A DNA stretch of 64,000 bases from Capsicum annuum (taxonomy: Eukaryota; Streptophyta; Magnoliopsida; Solanales; Solanaceae), in NCBI RefSeq assembly GCF_002878395.1, contig NC_061122.1, positions 80,976,093 to 81,040,092 on the forward strand, in the 5' to 3' direction. The notes below the pieces were generated by a model that had not been told where the DNA came from, made no database searches, and was given only the letters and a program-made list of their open reading frames with translations. Below, one piece after another: positions 42,237-54,300 of this stretch (the first letter of the stretch is position 1; each line of letters begins with the position of its first letter). Position numbers and translations under genes: made by a program.

Positions 42237-44200
42237 TCTTTGATGAGATGAATGAGCTTGGTGAGAAAGGAGTCCAGATGAAGAAGATATAGAAGAACTC
42301 CTACAAAGTCTCAGAGAGTGTTGACCAGTCAAATTCAACAAAAGAAAATCCATCCACAAGTGAACAAGGTAAAATTAAATTAGGCGAAGATATCTCTTCA
42401 TCAACTCAGATTCCTGATGCTTCAGAACATGATACCTCTGAAAATGATCTCAATGATTCTCTACCTACTGTTGATGGAGGTGAAGAGGAACCAGTAGAAG
42501 AACCAGGTACAGGCAGCAACAAACTGACTTGTAGTTATAAAATAGGAGGCATCTGAAGTCACATCCTTTGGACAATCCGGTCTCCCCTTTTGACTAAGGA
42601 ATGCACACTCGATCTAAGACAAGAAGCATGGTTGCGAAGAAGCATGATTGCCTTCTTAGCATTCTTGTCTCAAATTGAGCCAAAAATATCAAGGAAGTCT
42701 TGCAACATGAAAACTGGGTAATTGCAATGCATAAGGATCTTCATCCGTTTGAAAAAAAACAAGGTATGGCATCTGGTTCCTAAACCCTCTGACTAAACTG
42801 TTATAGGGACCAATGGGGGTGTAAAACAACAAACTAGATAAGTTTGGAACCACAATGAGGAACAAGGCTAGGCACTGGTAGTGCATGGCTACAATCAAGA
42901 AAAAGGTATACATTATGATGAAACATTTGCTCCAGCAGCTAGGATAGAAGTTATTTGGACTCTTAATGCTTTTGCATCCTACATGGAGTTCAAACTGTTT
43001 CAGATGGATGTAAAAAGTGCATTCCTGAATGGATACCTGCAGGAAGAAGTATATGTGAAGCGGCCTCCAAATTTTGGAAGTCATAAGTTTCCAGATCATG
43101 TGTTAAAGCTTGACAAAACTCTATATGGTTTGAAACAAGCACCAAGAGCGTGGTATGAAAGGCTATTCAAATTCTTGGAAAAGATTGACAACGCTCTTTT
43201 CTTAAGATCCAGAGGAAAGAATCTACTCATTGTACAGGTCTATGTGGATGACATCATATTTGGATCAAATTTAAGTTCTATATGCGAAGACTTTGCCAGG
43301 CTCATGGAAAGTGAGTTTGAAATGAGCATGATGGGTGAGCTTAAGTTCTTTCTTAGGCTACAAGTGAATCAAACATTTGATAGAATTCTGATCAATCAAC
43401 AAAAGTACATCCTTGAGTTGTTGAAAATACAAGATCGAGGACGCTAATCCAATAAACACTCCAATTGGCACTTCTACCAAATTGGACAAGAATGAACCTG
43501 GTCCCTCTGTGAATGAGAACATGTATTGAGGTATTATAGGTCATCTTTTATATCTATAACTACCAGCAGGCCGAACATTATGTTTAGTGTTGGCATGTGA
43601 GAAGATTTCAAGTATGTCCAAAGGAGTCTCACTTGAAGGAAGCCAAACAAATTTTGAAATACTGAAAGGGAACAACCGATCTTGCTCTATTCTATCCATA
43701 TGGAGATACCTTTGATCTATTGGGTATGTTGACGCTGATTATGCTGGATTCTTGTTGATAGAAAAAGCACAAGACCTGGAAACAAAACTCGGTTGCCCTT
43801 TCTACAGCTGAAGTTGAATATGTAGCTGCTATAGAACTCGGTTGCGCTTTCTACAACTGAAGCTGAATATGTAGTTGCTGCTACATGTTGCGCTCAACTT
43901 CTACGGATCAAGCAACAGCTTGAGGACTTAAGAGTGGTTGCTAAGAGTGTGACATTGTTTTTTTGACAACACCAGTACTCTTAATATGGCAAAGAATCTA
44001 GTCCAACACAAAAGGGAAAAACATATGGATATTTGACATCACTTCCTAAAAGACAATAATGAGAAAGGGTTTATCAACATGCAATTTTGTCAAACGGAGG
44101 ACCAGCTTGCTGATATCTTCACCAAAGCTCCTGAAAGGTAAAACTTTGAAAGGATTCGAACTAGGCTCGATCTAATCAAATTCCATCGTTTCATACTCAA
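42237..44200 (+). pseudogene. SIRE-like copia RT and RNase H (broken)
   Basis: A linker rich in Ser/Glu (42330-42560) leads to RT. The 42881-43447 open frame reads [60 protein letters not shown] and the catalytic VYVDDIIFGSN (~43241). RNase H follows in pieces: STAEVEYVAA (43797 region) appears twice because of a tandem duplication, then NTSTLNMAKN-, QHKRE-K-like and QLADIFTKAPER. Stops and shifts break it. Confidence 0.87.
43786..43883 (+). repeat. ~49-bp imperfect tandem duplication in RNase H
   Basis: AACTCGGTTGCCCTTTCTAC...GTAGCTGCTATAG is followed at once by AACTCGGTTGCGCTTTCTAC...GTAGTTGCTGCTAC. It repeats the conserved S-T-A-E-x-E-Y-V-A-A block. Several substitutions separate the units. 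Confidence 0.85.
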
Positions 44201-44466
44201 CATCGTGGCTGTGAAATGTGGGCTGCCATATGATGCAAAAATTCTTGCGTTATTTTACTGCTTTACTATTTAATGATACCAAATAAGGGAATATTAGTGT
44301 GATTGTGCGAGTTTGGTGAAAAGGGGGAAGGTCAGTGTGCACATGGTGATAGGGAGAACTTTTCAAATAGACGGCTTAGTAATGCTAGTAAGTGATGTTG
44401 GTGGTGTGGATGGCTGCTCTGAGAAGTCTAAGAAGTCTCGGTTTGTCATCGTCAAAAAGGGAAAAT
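44201..44466 (+). other. SIRE-like copia 3' internal region and PPT
   Basis: No env-like ORF is recognisable. GTCAAAAAGGGAAAATTA (44451-44468) directly before the 3' LTR fits a polypurine tract. Confidence 0.55.
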
Positions 44467-45332
44467 TATTGGGTACCAGCCTTGTTCTTATTATGTTTAT
44501 TATGCGCATGTTTGATGATTGACAAACATCATCACTGGAACCTGGTCTATGCATGTTCGATTGCTATTCATGTTCCCTTAATTTTCTAACCTAGTCAAAG
44601 GACCAATTACGTGGACTGGTGTCCCAGTGTGCAGTATTGCAGTTGCACACATTTGTCTTATGTGCCAGTTGTCTGGTACTTTTCTGAATAATGTCAGCAC
44701 ATTAGTGGGACGAATTTTCAATGGTCCTTTATAGCATCCACCAATGAGGGAGCTTCTCTTCAAATGCTCATCATATATATATTCATCATCCACCAAGAGA
44801 GTTCATGGTTTTGCAAATTCAAAAAGAAAACCTCATCTGATACTACAAAAATTCAGCAATTAAGAAAACTCTTACTCATAGCGAAATATATTATTGGTTC
44901 TAGGCTGATTGGTTTTTGTATTGATCTTATAACTGTAAACTCACGTCTCATGTTGGAGATTCTTGTGAGTAGTTTTGTGGTTGAGTTGTGTTTCTAGCTA
45001 GAGTTAGTTAGTGGAATTCTCACAGTAGAGATATTGTGAGTGTGGAGCAATAGAGCTATTGCTAGTGAGTAGGAATTAAAAATCTAATTCCTAGATTACA
45101 TAAGAGTTCTAATCAGTTTGTTTGCTTGAAGTTTAGTGGAGAGTTTGGTGAAATCTTACTGGGGTAGGTCGTGGTTTTACTCCCTGAGCAAGGAGGTTTT
45201 CACGTAAAACATTTCGTGTCATTTTACTTTCCTACAGTTTTTATTTTGTTCTTATGTACTTGAATATCCTCATATAGGGACTTGGTACCTAATCAGGTCC
45301 TGGTTACACTGGTGAACTCTTACGAACCATCA
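44467..45332 (+). repeat. 3' LTR of the SIRE-like copia
   Basis: ~866 bp, collinear with the 5' LTR from TTGGGTxCC to CGAACCATCA. Substitutions and small indels throughout (including a ~15-base loss near 44817) show the insertion is old. TSD CTTCT follows. Confidence 0.85.
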
Positions 45333-45337
45333 CTTCT

Positions 45338-46062
45338 CTTTGTTCTTATTTCATGAATGACCAATTTTTGATAAATAATAGGCTCGTTAAAAGGGAGAAT
45401 ACAACCTTAGGACTCGTTAGAGAGAGACCTAGATCTCTTGTTATTTTGATATAAATTCCTTCCCTTTCTTTTATTCCCTCTGCCTGTTTAAATAGTCCTA
45501 TTACAAGATGCTTTACAAAACTAGGAATCTACCACATAGAAAATCTATTCAAATAAGAACTCCAATGAAACTAAACTACTATCTATTTTGATGCAGCCAA
45601 AATACTGCCAACTGCATCAGATTTAATGAGTCTAACACAGTGCAGTAGATCAAAAAACATACCTGACAAGCAAGCCAACTGAAGAACTTAAGCAATCTAT
45701 AATTACACTACAAACACATACTCAAATACCACAAGTCACAACCAACTACTTTACAGTAGCCCCTAATCATCCCAGGACCATGCTTAATCATATTTTTGTA
45801 GCTTTTTACCTGCACTCCAATTCCTACATTCTTCTGAACCATTAATAGGCTAAATAATTGAGATTTCACACCACCTAGTTACGCTTTCTATGTTTCAGAA
45901 AAACAGTACAAAACATCAACTTTTTAATGTATTCATCATGAATTTTGCACATATATGAATGATGTTGGATATTACTAAGTGATATCAATTTGAGGGAAGA
46001 CTTGGTCATCTTATGTGGGCAAGTATTACAAACAGGTGCAATTACAATATTTGTTTTTTTTT
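45338..46062. other. No gene recognised
   Basis: AT-rich flank of the SIRE-like copia on both-strand reading. No protein domain, tRNA box or clear repeat ends were found. Confidence 0.4.
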
Positions 46063-47054
46063 GCTCAAGTCAATGACAACCCCTTAAAATTGTCCGCACA
46101 TTTCACCTAGGCACCTCAACTAAGACTTAAATCTATTAGACACTCTAACATTAACAAATATTTACCTATTAAACATTTCTCTGACAATCAGTCAAAAATT
46201 AAAGTGTGTGTAGTACACATTCAGATGACATGGAAAAGCAACAAATTAAATAAAGCCAAGTGGCATTTAGGCCCAAAATAATTATAAAAAATGATTTTGG
46301 AGTATTAAAAAAAAAGAAGAAAACATAATTTTAAATCTAGTTAACTAATCCTAAAAAAAACAGCAAAAGAAAAAGTAAACCCTAATGTTTTACGACCCCT
46401 CCCCCCACCCCCAAACAATCATCCTCCTTCTTCTCCCAAAACCACCATTGGCGACCACCCACAAACCCATCAAGCTTTCCCTCTTATTTTCATTTTTTTT
46501 CTTTTTCATCATTGATTTCTTTAACATTTTTCTTGATCAAATTTTTGTGATAGTCTTCATGAAGGATAACGTGATACTTTAGATCTGTAATATGAATAAA
46601 AAAGTTGAAGAGTAATTTTTTTAGACTTGTATAGAAAAATTAATATTTTTAGATATTCCTTTATTTTACTAAACGAAAAATAACTCTTGCAGCCGTTATT
46701 GGTCAAAAATTTCTGGATGGATTGAGGTTAAGGTGGATAAAAATGATCGTGGATTGGTGGCAGGGGCTACGTTGTTGAAAGAAGAAAGGCGGGAAAGTTT
46801 TTCTTAAAGAAAAAAAAGATTAATACCAAAGATGAAGAAGAAAGGAATATTTTGGAAAAAAAATTAAAAAAAGTTGTGATAATATTGATTCACGCACTCA
46901 ATAGCAAGTGTATTTCACTTGTTGTGCCACATCAGCATGAGGTGCTTAATAGGTACAAATTTTTTAAGATGGAGCGTCTAATAGGTACAAATCCTAGTTG
47001 AGGTGCCTAAGTGAAATATGCAGAAAACTTTAAGGGGTTGTCGATGACTTAAGC
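46063..47054. mobile_element. MULE-type nonautonomous element with ~85-bp terminal inverted repeats
   Basis: The left end GCTCAAGTCAATGACAACCC continues ...CACCTAGGCACCTCAACTA...TCTATTAGACAC. The reverse complement of the right end is GCTTAAGTCATCGACAACCC ...CACTTAGGCACCTCAACTA...CCTATTAGACGC. Long TIRs, ~990 bp length and T-rich flanks (T9 left, T7 right, compatible with a 9-bp TSD) suggest a Mutator-like MITE. The interior includes a CCACCCCC-rich block (46380-46480) different in composition from the arms, possibly captured host DNA. No transposase. Confidence 0.8.
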
Positions 47055-47199
47055 CTTTTTTTATAAAAGTACCAGTTATATAGATATCAACAGGTATACT
47101 ACACGCATTGTGTAGTCAGCCTCAAAAGGTAACCAATTATAAAAAGGGTCCTAACTACTATACTAATAACAATCTGCCTAGTATATCAAAATATCTTCA

Positions 47200-49600
47200 G
47201 TTTTTATTAACATTTCATGGTTACACCAAAGTAAAACAGACCTAAACAATTCATCTTGAACTTCTGAATGGTGCTATATTTGTCCTCAAAACATCTCTGA
47301 TGTCTATCTGCCCATATAGACCATCAAATACATGTTGGGACAATCTTCCATCTCTCCTCCTTGTTGGTTGCATGCCATCTGATCATCTCTGTTCTAGCAT
47401 TGTAAAACTTCCTTAATGTTGCCTGGCATCACCCATCTAATTTTAAGTTGATAAAAAAATTTCACAGTTGGTCAGCCCATTTGCAATGTAAGAAAAGATG
47501 ACTCATTGTCTCGTTATGTTCACCACAAAAGGTTATCTTGAGCATAGTTGAAATCCTCTTTTAGCCAGGATTTTGTGAGCCGAAACTGCTTCTTCCACCA
47601 ATAACCAGCTAAAACAGGCCACTTTGTGTAATTTTACTTTTCGTATCATTTTCCATGGCCAGCACTCCACCTGATTGTTGCAAGAATTTTAGAACCTTGT
47701 AAACAGATTTTACTGAGAATTTCCCCTGGTTGTCAGGTTGCCAAACCAACCTGTCTTCCTCCTCCACAAAACCATTAAAACTGGGCAAGAGTGTTGTAGA
47801 ATTTTATCATTTTCAGCAGTTCCCAAAGTCCACATATCTGCCACTATTGTTTGTTGTTGTTGACATAAGATGAAAATTTATGGATGCAGTTGTTTGAGAC
47901 GACATGACCAATCCAGTTTTCAATCCAAAATGAGATCTTTCAGTCACTCCTAACCTTATACCCCTGTTTTGACTTAAATAAAGGCCAGCGATTCTTGATG
48001 GACCTCCAAATGCTACATCCATATAGAGTAGATACATTGTTTGTTGTCCAGTTGCCTTCTTCTCCATATCTAACTCTGATGACATCTTTCCATAGCATAT
48101 TCTCTTCTGTGGCATATCTACATAGCCACTTCAACATCAAAATCTAATTGTGTGCTTTCATGTTCCTGACTCCCCTGACTCCTTCTTTCTTATTGTTAGT
48201 TAATTCTTGCCATTTCACTAAATGGATCTTCTTTTTGTCTTTGTTGCCTTGCCAGAGCAAGTTTCTCCTTAAAATATCAATCTTGTTGACCACATTAACA
48301 AGGAACAGAAATAGACATCATATAAGTGGGGCAATATCAAGCACAATGATATGTACTGACCTTTCAATTTGTTAACCTTCTCTCACATTTTTCTAGCACA
48401 CCATACCAAATCCCCTTTGATTTGCTCTTAGCTCCCAGAGACATACCCAAATAGTCTGTAGGTAGTTCACCCACCTTGCCACCCAAAATGTTCGCCTATT
48501 TTTTAATGTCATTCACCTCATTTACGGGAAATATGTAGCTCTTCTCCAATTAATTTGGAGACCTGATATTGCTTCTAACAAGATAAAAATAATCCTCAGA
48601 ATCAGAACTTGTCTTTTTTAGGCCTCACAAAACACCAAAGTATGATTCGCATATTGTAGATGAGTTATTTCAAGGTTGTTCACTAGCCTGGGGTTTGCCT
48701 GAAATTCCTTGATCCAACCAATTAATCTAGCAGTTTGAATCATCTTGCACATTCATTCCATTGCCAACATGAAAAGAAAAGGGATAACAGATCCCCCTGT
48801 CTTAAAAACTCTCTGCGGGGGGTAAGAATCCAGTTGAACTTGTGTTTATCAAGACAATTTTACCGTACTAAAGCAATTTTGATCCACTTTATCCATTTAG
48901 TACCAAAAGCCATCTTTTGAAGGAGCTCAAGCAAATATTTCCAGTTTAGATATCAAAAGCTCTTTGGATATCAAGTTTGCACAAAATTCCTAGCGCATTA
49001 CTCCTCTATCTAGCATCTACACACTTGTTAGCTATTAGAATTGCATCCATGATTTGTCTTCCTTTAATGAAATTCATGAGTTGTTTGTCCACCACTCTGT
49101 TTATCACGTTCTTCAGCCTTTATGCTAACATCTTTGATAGGATCTTGTATACGCTCCCAATTAAACTAAATTGATTGGCCTGAAGTCATCGAGTTCAATA
49201 GCCCCCACTTTCTTGGGAATAAGAGCTACAAATGCAGAATTATAGCTTTTTTCAAAAAAAAAAAAACCTTCTACATGAAAATTTTGTACAACTATTATCA
49301 CATCAGAGCTAATCACCTCCCAACACTAATTGAAGAAAGCCATAATGTACCCATCGGGCGTTGTCCCTTGCACATTGTTTGATACTTTCCAAGATTTCAT
49401 ATGGCTCAAAGGTGGTATCAGCATCTCATTGTTGTCTCCGACATTAAGCATTGGGCAATCTCTCATATTGAACTGTAGTCTCCATTATTCAATTTCTGAG
49501 TAAAGCTCTTCAAAGTATGAGACTATCTCTTTTTGATGTCTACTGGGTCTGTCAAAATACCTTGTCAGAATACCCCTCTCACTGAGATTTTGTCAATGGT
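47200..49600 (-). pseudogene. L1-type LINE remnant: RT to zf-RVT
   Basis: Minus-strand pieces: LMNFIKGRQIMDAILIANK and LCKLDIQ (49090-48950); NILGGKVGELPTDYLGMSLG (48500-48430); NLLWQGNKDKKKIHLVKWQE (48270-48210); YGEEGNWTTNNVSTLYGCSI (48080-48020); and zf-RVT-like MSHLFLHCKWADQLWNFF (47510-47450). This is the order of plant L1 ORF2 from mid-RT to the C-terminus. Endonuclease and ORF1 are absent, so it is 5'-truncated at ~49600. Many stops. Boundaries and TSD not fixed. Confidence 0.8.
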
Positions 49601-49621
49601 GTTGGTGAGCATTAGCAGGCC

Positions 49622-49790
49622 TGTAAAGAATGGATCTTGGGTCTAACTCAACCTCAAAAGCTAGCTCTAGAGGGAACGATTGACTAAGTCGATATAAAGA
49701 CCAAGTACCCATCATTCTTCCGATGTGAGACTCTTAAGACCGCACGCTCAGGCATCATTAACAGGAGCGTGGATGATGTGGGGTGTATTA
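49622..49790 (-). mobile_element. TRIM-like LTR with 3' internal piece
   Basis: Minus strand: CCACGCTCCTGTTAATGATG and GCCTGAGCGTGCGG (internal), then an LTR CTTAAGAGTCTCACATCGG...CATTCTTTACA at ~49739-49622. It matches 22813-22970 in order. No PBS follows, so it is truncated at its LTR end. Confidence 0.75.
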
Positions 49791-49802
49791 ATGCATTCTA
49801 GC

Positions 49803-49918
49803 ATTACTATTCTTACTTAGCCTAAGAATAAGTAAGCTATATGGTATGGACTGCGTACACATTACTATTCTTACTTAGCCTAAGAATAAGTAAGCTATAT
49901 GGTATGGACTGCGTACAT
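49803..49918. repeat. 58-bp perfect-grade tandem duplication
   Basis: 49803-49860 and 49861-49918 differ only at the last base (C/T). The unit spans the left flank and the first bases of the short RTE tail. Confidence 0.92.
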
Positions 49919-49980
49919 CTTACCCTCCCCAGACCTCACTATGTGAGAATACACTGGGTTTTTTGTTGTTGTTGTTGTTG
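49882..49980 (+). mobile_element. Minimal RTE LINE 3' tail (~99 bp) with 16-bp TSD
   Basis: TATGGACTGCGTACATCTTA, CCTCCCCAGACCTCACTATG and a (GTT)n tail are the end of the RTE 3' UTR. TATTCTTACTTAGCCT occurs at 49866-49881 and again right after the tail at 49981-49996. Extremely short but apparently a genuine insertion. Confidence 0.8.
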
Positions 49981-49996
49981 TATTCTTACTTAGCCT

Positions 49997-50778
49997 TGTT
50001 TTGAGGATAATTCGTGTGCTTTATGTGTTAATATGATATAAATAAGCATCTAAGCGTCCAAGTGCATGATTATAATGTTCAAAGTGTTTCCAAACAAGTT
50101 TGTACTTAATTGAGTCATTTAGAGTTCAACTCGGAAAACTAGTATTACTAGCTTGAGCTAGGTGTGTGTCTAGTTGGTTTCATTGGGATTTTAATGTGTT
50201 AAAGGAGTTTCAAATGGTTTAAATGTGTAATTATGAGTGGAACAACTTGTTTGTAATGTGCAAAGTTAAATTTGATTAAGTCAAGAATCGGAACATAAAG
50301 TTGAAGATCATTGCAAACTAGCCTTATCTTAGCTTTTGTTTTGATTCGTCGTTGAGAATATTGTGTTGTTTTGATCTCTAATATGTGGTGTATGATATTG
50401 TAGGAGGCTTTATGAGCTGAATATGGTGATATATTGATGATTTAAAGGCCGAAAATTCATTGAAAATACACTACAAAAGGCATAGACAAAGAATAGGACG
50501 TTTAACACTTAGAATAAATTTTGAACGCAACTTCCAGTGAGTCGACGCGTCGCGTCGCTATTTCCAGTGCAGCCAACGCGATCAACGACGCGACACGTTG
50601 CTCATGACAACGCGATCATCATCGTGTCGCGTCGCTGTCTCCATGCACAGCAAAATACAATTTCAATTTGCACACGGCTTAGGCTTTATTGATTAATAAT
50701 TAAATGGCACACTTTTCAAGGTGGTGGGAATCTTTTTAATCCCACAAGAAGTGGGACTATATTACATTGCACAACAGA
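49997..50778. repeat. Old Ty3/gypsy LTR- or leader-like DNA, left part
   Basis: No ORF of interest. A GC-rich block with ACGCGTCGCGTCGC and GTGTCGCGTCGC words (50540-50640) is typical of Tat/Athila-type LTRs. The sequence is interrupted at 50779 by L1 DNA and resumes at 57505. Confidence 0.5.
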
Positions 50779-51141
50779 AAAACACCTGGAGACGTTTTTT
50801 TTTTTAAATCGGTAACTTATATTCCTCAACATTCAGGGCTATGCTGGCCACCTCCAAAAGTAATTACAGATACGGAAAATATGAAAAAAGACAGAAATAT
50901 TTACAAAGAACCTATGAAATCCACTAATTGGATTTCCTCTTCTTCTATATTTTGTTCTTTACACCAAAAACCTAAGGAAGTAATTACTGTCCATTTAATC
51001 TTCTGTATTAAGCATTCTTTTCCTTCAAATATTCTCTGATTCCTTTCCTTCCAGATATTCCACCAAATACAAACAAGTATCGTCTTGTGGGATTAGGAAT
51101 ATATATATATGTATTGCACAACAGAAAAACACCTGGAGACG
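50779..51141 (-). mobile_element. Short L1 3'-end copy at the same target as the large L1
   Basis: AAAACACCTGGAGACG (50779-50794) is followed by a T run (minus poly-A) and ~280 bp of L1 3' end, then ~30 bases of flank and AAAACACCTGGAGACG again (51126-51141). The L1 piece matches 51142-51440 nearly base for base, with a few substitutions and a 12-base difference. Confidence 0.82.
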
Positions 51142-51319
51142 TTTTTTTTTAAACTGGTAACTTATATTCCTCAACATTCAGGGCTATGCTGGCCACCTCC
51201 AAAAGTAATTACAGATACGGAAAAGGACAGAAATATTTACAAAGAACCTATGAAATCCACTAATTGGATTTCCTCTTCTTCTATATTTTGTTCTTTCCAC
51301 CAAAAACCTTAAGAAGTAA

Positions 51320-54300
51320 TTACTGTTTATTTAATCTTCTGTATTGAGCATTCTTTTCCTTCAAAAATCCTCTGATTCCTTTCCTTCCAGATATTAAACC
51401 AGATACAAGCAGGTACCGTCCTTCACCACTTCTTTTGACTCTTGCTGCCCCCTTCTGATACAACAACTCAATAAGTCTGTTGTGTGTTCTGGCATACACC
51501 AATTTAGGCTAGCTAAATTGAAGAATAAAGCCCATACTTGTGTTGTTACTTTGCAATTTAAAAATATGTGTTTGTTGGTTTCCAGTGCCTCTTTGCAAAG
51601 TAAGCATCTGGAAGGTATGCTGATGCCCCTAGTCTGTAATGCTTCATGAGTCAGGCAGGCTCTTTTAGGTACCAACCAGACAAAACACTTCACTTTAGTA
51701 GGAGCCACACTCTTCCAAACAGCACTCCATGGCCCTGTTTTCCTTCCTCCAGTTACAGATAGACCCCACTTATACAATATGTTGACAGAGAATCTTCCAG
51801 TAGGGTGTTGTCCCCATAATAGTCTGTTTGTTTCCAAGTTCGTGCCTGGGAAGCCTTTTATAATATTCAGCAGTTCAATTACCCCTTCTATTTCCCAGTC
51901 ATTTAACAACCATCTGAAGACCAAATTCCACCCTGTTGAGACCACAACTCACTAATTCTGCTATCAGGGTGCACACTGATAGAATAAAGTCCAGGATACA
52001 AACTTTGAAGAGATCCTTGACCAGTCCAGTCTTCTTTCTAGAATAAAACCTTATCCCCCTCCCAACTTTAACTTTTGTAATAACTTTTAAAGCCAGCCAA
52101 AAGCTTCTAATAGTCCTCTAAACTCCAACTCCATAAGTGGTTGTTACTTCACCTGAACACCATTGCGCTTCTTGGCCGAATTTATGTTGTATCACCTCTT
52201 TCCATAATGCATGCTCCTCTTTATTGTACCTCCACAGCCACTTGTTTAGCAAACTTTAATTCTGTAACTTGAGATTCCTTACTCCCAACCACCTATTGAA
52301 CTGTTGCCCATTTTACTAAATTGAAACTACCCTCAGTTTTATTTCCTTTCCAGAGGAAGTTTCTTCTCAAAGCGTCCAGAGTTTTGATCACCCCACTAGG
52401 CATAAGGAAAAGGGACATCACATATGTTGGTAGGGAATCTAGCACAGAGTTTATCAAAGTGACTCTACCTCCCAATGAAAGGTACTGAGACTTTCAGAGT
52501 GCCAACTTCCTCTCGGTTTTCACAATAATCCCATCCCAAATATGAGTTGCTTTATGTTTTTACCCCAATGGCATGCCTAGATAGACTGTTGGTAGCTTCT
52601 CAACCTTGCACCTCAAGATGTTTGCTAGTATTTGTAATTGCTGAACTTCTTTTATAGGAAAGATATTGCTTTTTCTCCGGTTAACCTTAAGTCCAAAACA
52701 AGCCTCAAAAACTACCAGAATCACCCTTAAATAACACAATTGTTCCTGGTTTGCTTCACAAAACACTATTGTATCATCGGCATACAGTAAATGTGTCAAC
52801 TCTATATTCTCATTTGCCCTTTTTTGTTATATTGAAGCCTCTAATCCAATTATTTTGCAAAGCTTTCTTCATTAGACTTTCCAATCCCTCCATAGCTAGA
52901 ATAAAAAAGAATGGAGATAGAGGATCCCCCGTCTAAGCCCTCTTTCTGCTGGAAAAAAACCTACAGGTTTTCTATTAACAAGGAGAAGAACCTGTGGGTT
53001 TTAATACAAAAGTCTATCCAACTGAGCCATCTACTTCCAAATACCATCTGTCTAAGAGTGTTATCAGGAACTTCCAATTTAAATGGTCGTACGATTTCTC
53101 AATATCCAACTTGCACATAACCCATGGTATATCTCCTCTAATTCTAGTGTCAATATACTCACTAGCAATTAAAGCAGCATCCGTTATTTGTCTACCTTTA
53201 ATAAAGTCCATCTGATTTTTGTTCACAAGCTTGCTCATCACCCTTTTCAATCTCTCTGCTAAAACCTTGGCTATGATTTTGTACACCCCGGTGATCAAGC
53301 TAATTGGTCTAAAGTCTCTCAGATCATTTGCCCCTACCTTCTTTGGAATAAAAGCTACAAAGGTAGCATTAAAACTCTCTTCAAATTTCTAGTGAGTGTG
53401 GAAGTTGTGGAAGGTCATCATTAGGTCCTCCTTTATAGTTTCCCAAAAAGTTTGAAAAAAAACCATTGTGTAACTATCCGGCCCAGGTGCTTTGTCTACT
53501 GCACACATTTTGATCCCTTCTAACACCTCCTCCTCTTCAAAATTTCTTGTAAGCCATTCTTGTTCCTTTATAGTAATAGTTTGAACATCAAAAATACTCA
53601 AATTTGGTCGCCAACTTTCAGATTCTTTGTAAGGATTTTGATAGAAATCCACAATTGACCTCTTAATTCCCGTAGAATCCGAGGACAGAATCCCATTGAT
53701 CAACAAAGAATCTATAGTGTTGATTCTCTTGTGCGCAGTGGCCATTCTGTGGAAATACTGTGTTCTTGTCCCCCCTTTACAACAACAACAAAAAACCCAG
53801 TAAATTGTCACATCATGGGGTCTGGGGAGGGTAGAGTGTACGCAGTCCATACCGCTACCTCTAAAGAGGTACAGAGGCTGTTTCCGATAGACCCCCAGCT
53901 CAAGACAAAGGACAGTATATAAGACATCAAAAGCATAGAACACGATAAAAATAACATAGGTAGGACATCCACACAAAATTGTACATTGCCAAACAAAGGA
54001 CGCTGAGGCCCTCTTACTTACTGACTACGACTCATCCACCCACCTTAGCCCTCTACCCTAATGTTATTCCTCCATACCTTCCTATCCAGGGTCATTTTCT
54101 CAGTCAGTTGTAATCGCTCCAAGTCACGTTTAATCATTTCCCTCCAGTATCTCTTCGGTCTACCCCTACCCCTCTTGAAACCATCCAAGGCCAACCTCTC
54201 ACACCTACGAACCGGGGCATCCGTGCCCCTCCTCATCACATGACCAAAACATCCAAGGCCAATCTTGTCCCCCCCCCCCCCCTTTGATCCACTGAATTCT

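Larger units (their letters stand above)
37676..45332 (+). mobile_element. SIRE-like Ty1/copia element, complete but decayed
   Basis: LTRs at 37676-38573 and ~44467-45332 are collinear and both end TTACGAACCATCA. PBS is 38576-38587, and a 5-bp TSD CTTCT flanks the element. Gag-protease-integrase-RT-RNase H order is on the + strand. Long LTRs (~0.87-0.90 kb), the gag sequence (PRFNGQ-x-YNWWKIRM) and a long coiled coil before the zinc knuckle suggest the SIRE/Maximus lineage (inference). It has been hit by two hAT-type MITEs, one Au-like SINE and one RTE fragment, all inside gag-pol. Confidence 0.9.

Noticed and set aside
46385..46582. 65-codon Pro/Phe-rich ORF
   Set aside because: Inside a nonautonomous element, low complexity, no domain. 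Kept only as a hint of captured DNA.
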